Source: Verrucomicrobia bacterium UBA5540
GTDB lineage: Bacteria > Verrucomicrobiota > Kiritimatiellia > Kiritimatiellales > Tichowtungiaceae
Length of the DNA: 5,212 nucleotides
NCBI GenBank assembly: GCA_002423675.1
Contig: DINM01000128.1
Span: 4,436-9,647, forward strand
Direction: 5' to 3'
Position numbers and translations under genes: made by a program. The notes beneath the pieces were generated by a model, which ran no database searches, was not told where the DNA came from, and saw only the letters and a list, made by a program, of their open reading frames with translations. This document shows positions 4,113 to 5,212 of this stretch, in pieces. Within the stretch, counting starts at the first letter, position 1. Each line of letters begins with the position of its first letter.

Positions 4113-5119
4113 TGGTTTTGCTCCAGTACTTTGTCCACGGCACCCATGACAGTTTCGACATCGTGCATTTCATTGAGATGCTGCAAGAGTACGCGGCGGC
4201 CACGCAATCCTTTGATGTATTGCGCCAGATGGGGGCGAAAATGCAGACAGGCGCCCTGCTCCGGATTGTATTTCGATTTGCAGCGTCGCCCCTGCGCGGT
4301 GTTGCCGGTCATTTCAACCAGCCGAAGCAAATGAGTTTCAATGACCTCGCGACGTTTTCCAAGGGTCGGAACCGGCGTGGCCGGATTTTTTATTTGCTCA
4401 AATAACCACGGGTTGCCGACCGCGCCGCGGCCGATCATCACGCCATCGACGCCCGATACGCGCACCATTTCGGCCGCATCCTCCGGCGTCACGACGCCTC
4501 CGTTTCCAATCACTGGAATTTTCAGCGCCTGTTTGATTTCTCCCAGCTTTTCCCAGTCCGCCGGACCGCCGTGAAAATTGCTGGCGTAGCGCCCGTGCAC
4601 AGCAATCATGTCCGCGCCGGCATCTTCGACGATTTTGGCAATCGTCAGGTGATCCGGAAACGACGGACTGAAGCCGATGCGGGTCTTGACGGAGACCGGC
4701 AGTGAAACTGCTTTTTTAACCGCACGAACGATTTCACCGATCTGCTCCGGCTCTTTCATCAGCGCAGCGCCCGCGCCGCGCCGCACCACTTTTTTGACCG
4801 GGCAGCCACAGTTCAGATCAATCCAGTCGAAGGTGCCAAGCTGTTCGATGTACTGCGACGCTTCGACCATCGCTCCGACAGATTTCCCGAAAATATGGCC
4901 CGCAATCGGATGGTCGAGCTTTGAAACTTCCAGGAATTGGAAAGTTTTCTGCGAGTCGCGGCGAATGCCTTCGGCGCTGGTCACTTCCGTGTAACAGGCG
5001 CCCGCGCCGTTCTCCTTGCAGATGGAACGGAACGCGGCGTCGGTGTAGCCCGCCATCGGTGCCAGTACAACCGGAAAGTCGATCGTCACCGTTCCAAATT
5101 TAAGAGGTTTTAAATTCAT
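4109..5119 (-). CDS. dusB: tRNA-dihydrouridine synthase, DusB type
   Basis: 336 aa FMN-dependent enzyme that reduces uridines in the tRNA D-loop to dihydrouridine using NADPH. The TIM-barrel domain shows APMAGYTDAAF at 20-30 (FMN site), DLNCGCPVKKVVRRGAGAAL at 101-120 with catalytic Cys106 in GCP, PVSVKTRIG at 141-149 (Lys145), IAVHGR at 172-177, IPVIGNGGV at 201-209 and VMIGRGAVGNPWLF at 227-240 (FMN phosphate site). The helical tRNA-binding domain (about 255-336) contains a Cys/Arg/Lys-rich patch (GRRCKSKYN at 277-285). Length is normal for the family. No Shine-Dalgarno precedes the ATG at 5119. It is followed by an overlapping HTH gene. Three near-consensus palindromes lie inside (4357, 4504, 4928), and a perfect edge-cut one lies upstream at 5197. 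It ends with TGA. Confidence 0.95.
   Translation of the reverse strand: MNLKPLKFGTVTIDFPVVLAPMAGYTDAAFRSICKENGAGACYTEVTSAEGIRRDSQKTFQFLEVSKLDHPIAGHIFGKSVGAMVEASQYIEQLGTFDWIDLNCGCPVKKVVRRGAGAALMKEPEQIGEIVRAVKKAVSLPVSVKTRIGFSPSFPDHLTIAKIVEDAGADMIAVHGRYASNFHGGPADWEKLGEIKQALKIPVIGNGGVVTPEDAAEMVRVSGVDGVMIGRGAVGNPWLFEQIKNPATPVPTLGKRREVIETHLLRLVEMTGNTAQGRRCKSKYNPEQGACLHFRPHLAQYIKGLRGRRVLLQHLNEMHDVETVMGAVDKVLEQNQ
4357..4371. repeat. dispersed palindrome, one mismatch
   Basis: TTCCAA GGG TCGGAA in dusB, read on the minus strand as VPTLGK (residues 250-255). One base of the right arm differs. This is the same reading phase as the prmA copy (…PTxGK). Confidence 0.65.
4504..4518. repeat. dispersed palindrome-like, one mismatch
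   Basis: TTCCAA TCA CTGGAA in dusB, in codons for the conserved FMN-site motif IPVIGN. Because the protein sequence is conserved by itself, this match may be coincidental. Confidence 0.4.
4928..4942. repeat. dispersed palindrome, one mismatch
   Basis: TTCCAG GAA TTGGAA in dusB, read on the minus strand as FQFLE (residues 60-64). This is the same FQxLE reading as in ribF and pdxB, at a non-conserved position. Confidence 0.65.
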
Positions 5120-5196
5120 AGAGCCGGAGAATTAATCATGAAAACCGCGAAGAGGCACTAAAAAAGCGACCTCGCCCGCGAGCCCGATGTGGATCG
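5120..5196. other. non-coding leader upstream of dusB with a small GC hairpin
   Basis: No gene is supported here. On the minus strand, CTCGC/GCGAG (5171-5182) forms a short hairpin, followed after GTCGC by a T5 run (complement of 5161-5165); this could be a weak terminator of an upstream minus-strand gene. No convincing promoter is seen, though the 5' leader of dusB must start in or beyond this stretch. Confidence 0.35.
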
Positions 5197-5212
5197 TTTT
5201 CCAAGGTTTGGA
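5197..5212. repeat. dispersed palindrome, perfect as far as visible, cut by the window edge
   Basis: TTTTCCAA GGT TTGGA; the right arm is cut after five bases, all matching. It lies in non-coding DNA 78 bp upstream of dusB, the only copy seen outside a gene. Confidence 0.8.

Noticed and set aside
3813..4334. Open frame of 173 codons on the + strand
   Set aside because: Antisense to the HTH gene and the 3' part of dusB, both strongly supported; composition is atypical and there is no ribosome binding site.
5138..5161. ATG-started mini-frame on the + strand near the right edge
   Set aside because: Only seven codons, no ribosome binding site, no evidence that it is translated.

Overview
The window (5212 bp, GC-moderate, densely coding) reads as a core-chromosome segment of a Gram-negative bacterium. 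I infer the PVC superphylum (Verrucomicrobia, Lentisphaerae or Kiritimatiellota), with Kiritimatiellota as my best guess. The grounds are a secreted TIGR04073-type exosortase-associated small protein, a small HTH protein of a kind I associate with PVC genomes, and a dispersed palindrome inside genes. The taxonomy is inference, and no 16S or other marker is present.

Layout, left to right. Positions 1-102 hold the last 33 codons of truB (tRNA pseudouridine-55 synthase). It is coupled by a TGATG overlap to ribF (102-1130, bifunctional riboflavin kinase/FAD synthetase), whose kinase domain carries an in-frame block of 7-nt repeats. A small secreted protein (1198-1566) follows with its own Shine-Dalgarno, then a strong bidirectional terminator (1589-1621). 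On the minus strand, prmA (2471 down to 1620) encodes ribosomal protein L11 methyltransferase but is split by one in-frame TAG at 1797-1799. Divergent from it, after only 31 bp, is pdxB (2503-3648, erythronate-4-phosphate dehydrogenase of vitamin B6 synthesis). Convergent with pdxB is a minus-strand group running leftward from the right edge: dusB (tRNA-dihydrouridine synthase, 5119-4109), then an ATGA-overlapping 78-aa HTH protein (4112-3876), then a 56-aa zinc-ribbon protein (3781-3611) with a strong Shine-Dalgarno, whose 3' end overlaps the 3' end of pdxB.

The genes are housekeeping: tRNA and ribosome modification (truB, dusB, prmA) and cofactor supply (FMN/FAD from ribF, PLP from pdxB; DusB itself uses FMN). 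They do not form a single pathway.

The most unusual signal lies in the DNA rather than in the gene list. A 15-19 bp palindrome, TTCCAANNNTTGGAA, occurs five times perfectly, once more cut by the window edge, and three to five more times with one or two mismatches. The copies sit inside unrelated genes, in all three reading frames and on both strands, so the DNA word itself appears to be maintained or spread. The other two anomalies are the amber codon in prmA and the heptamer tract inside ribF.
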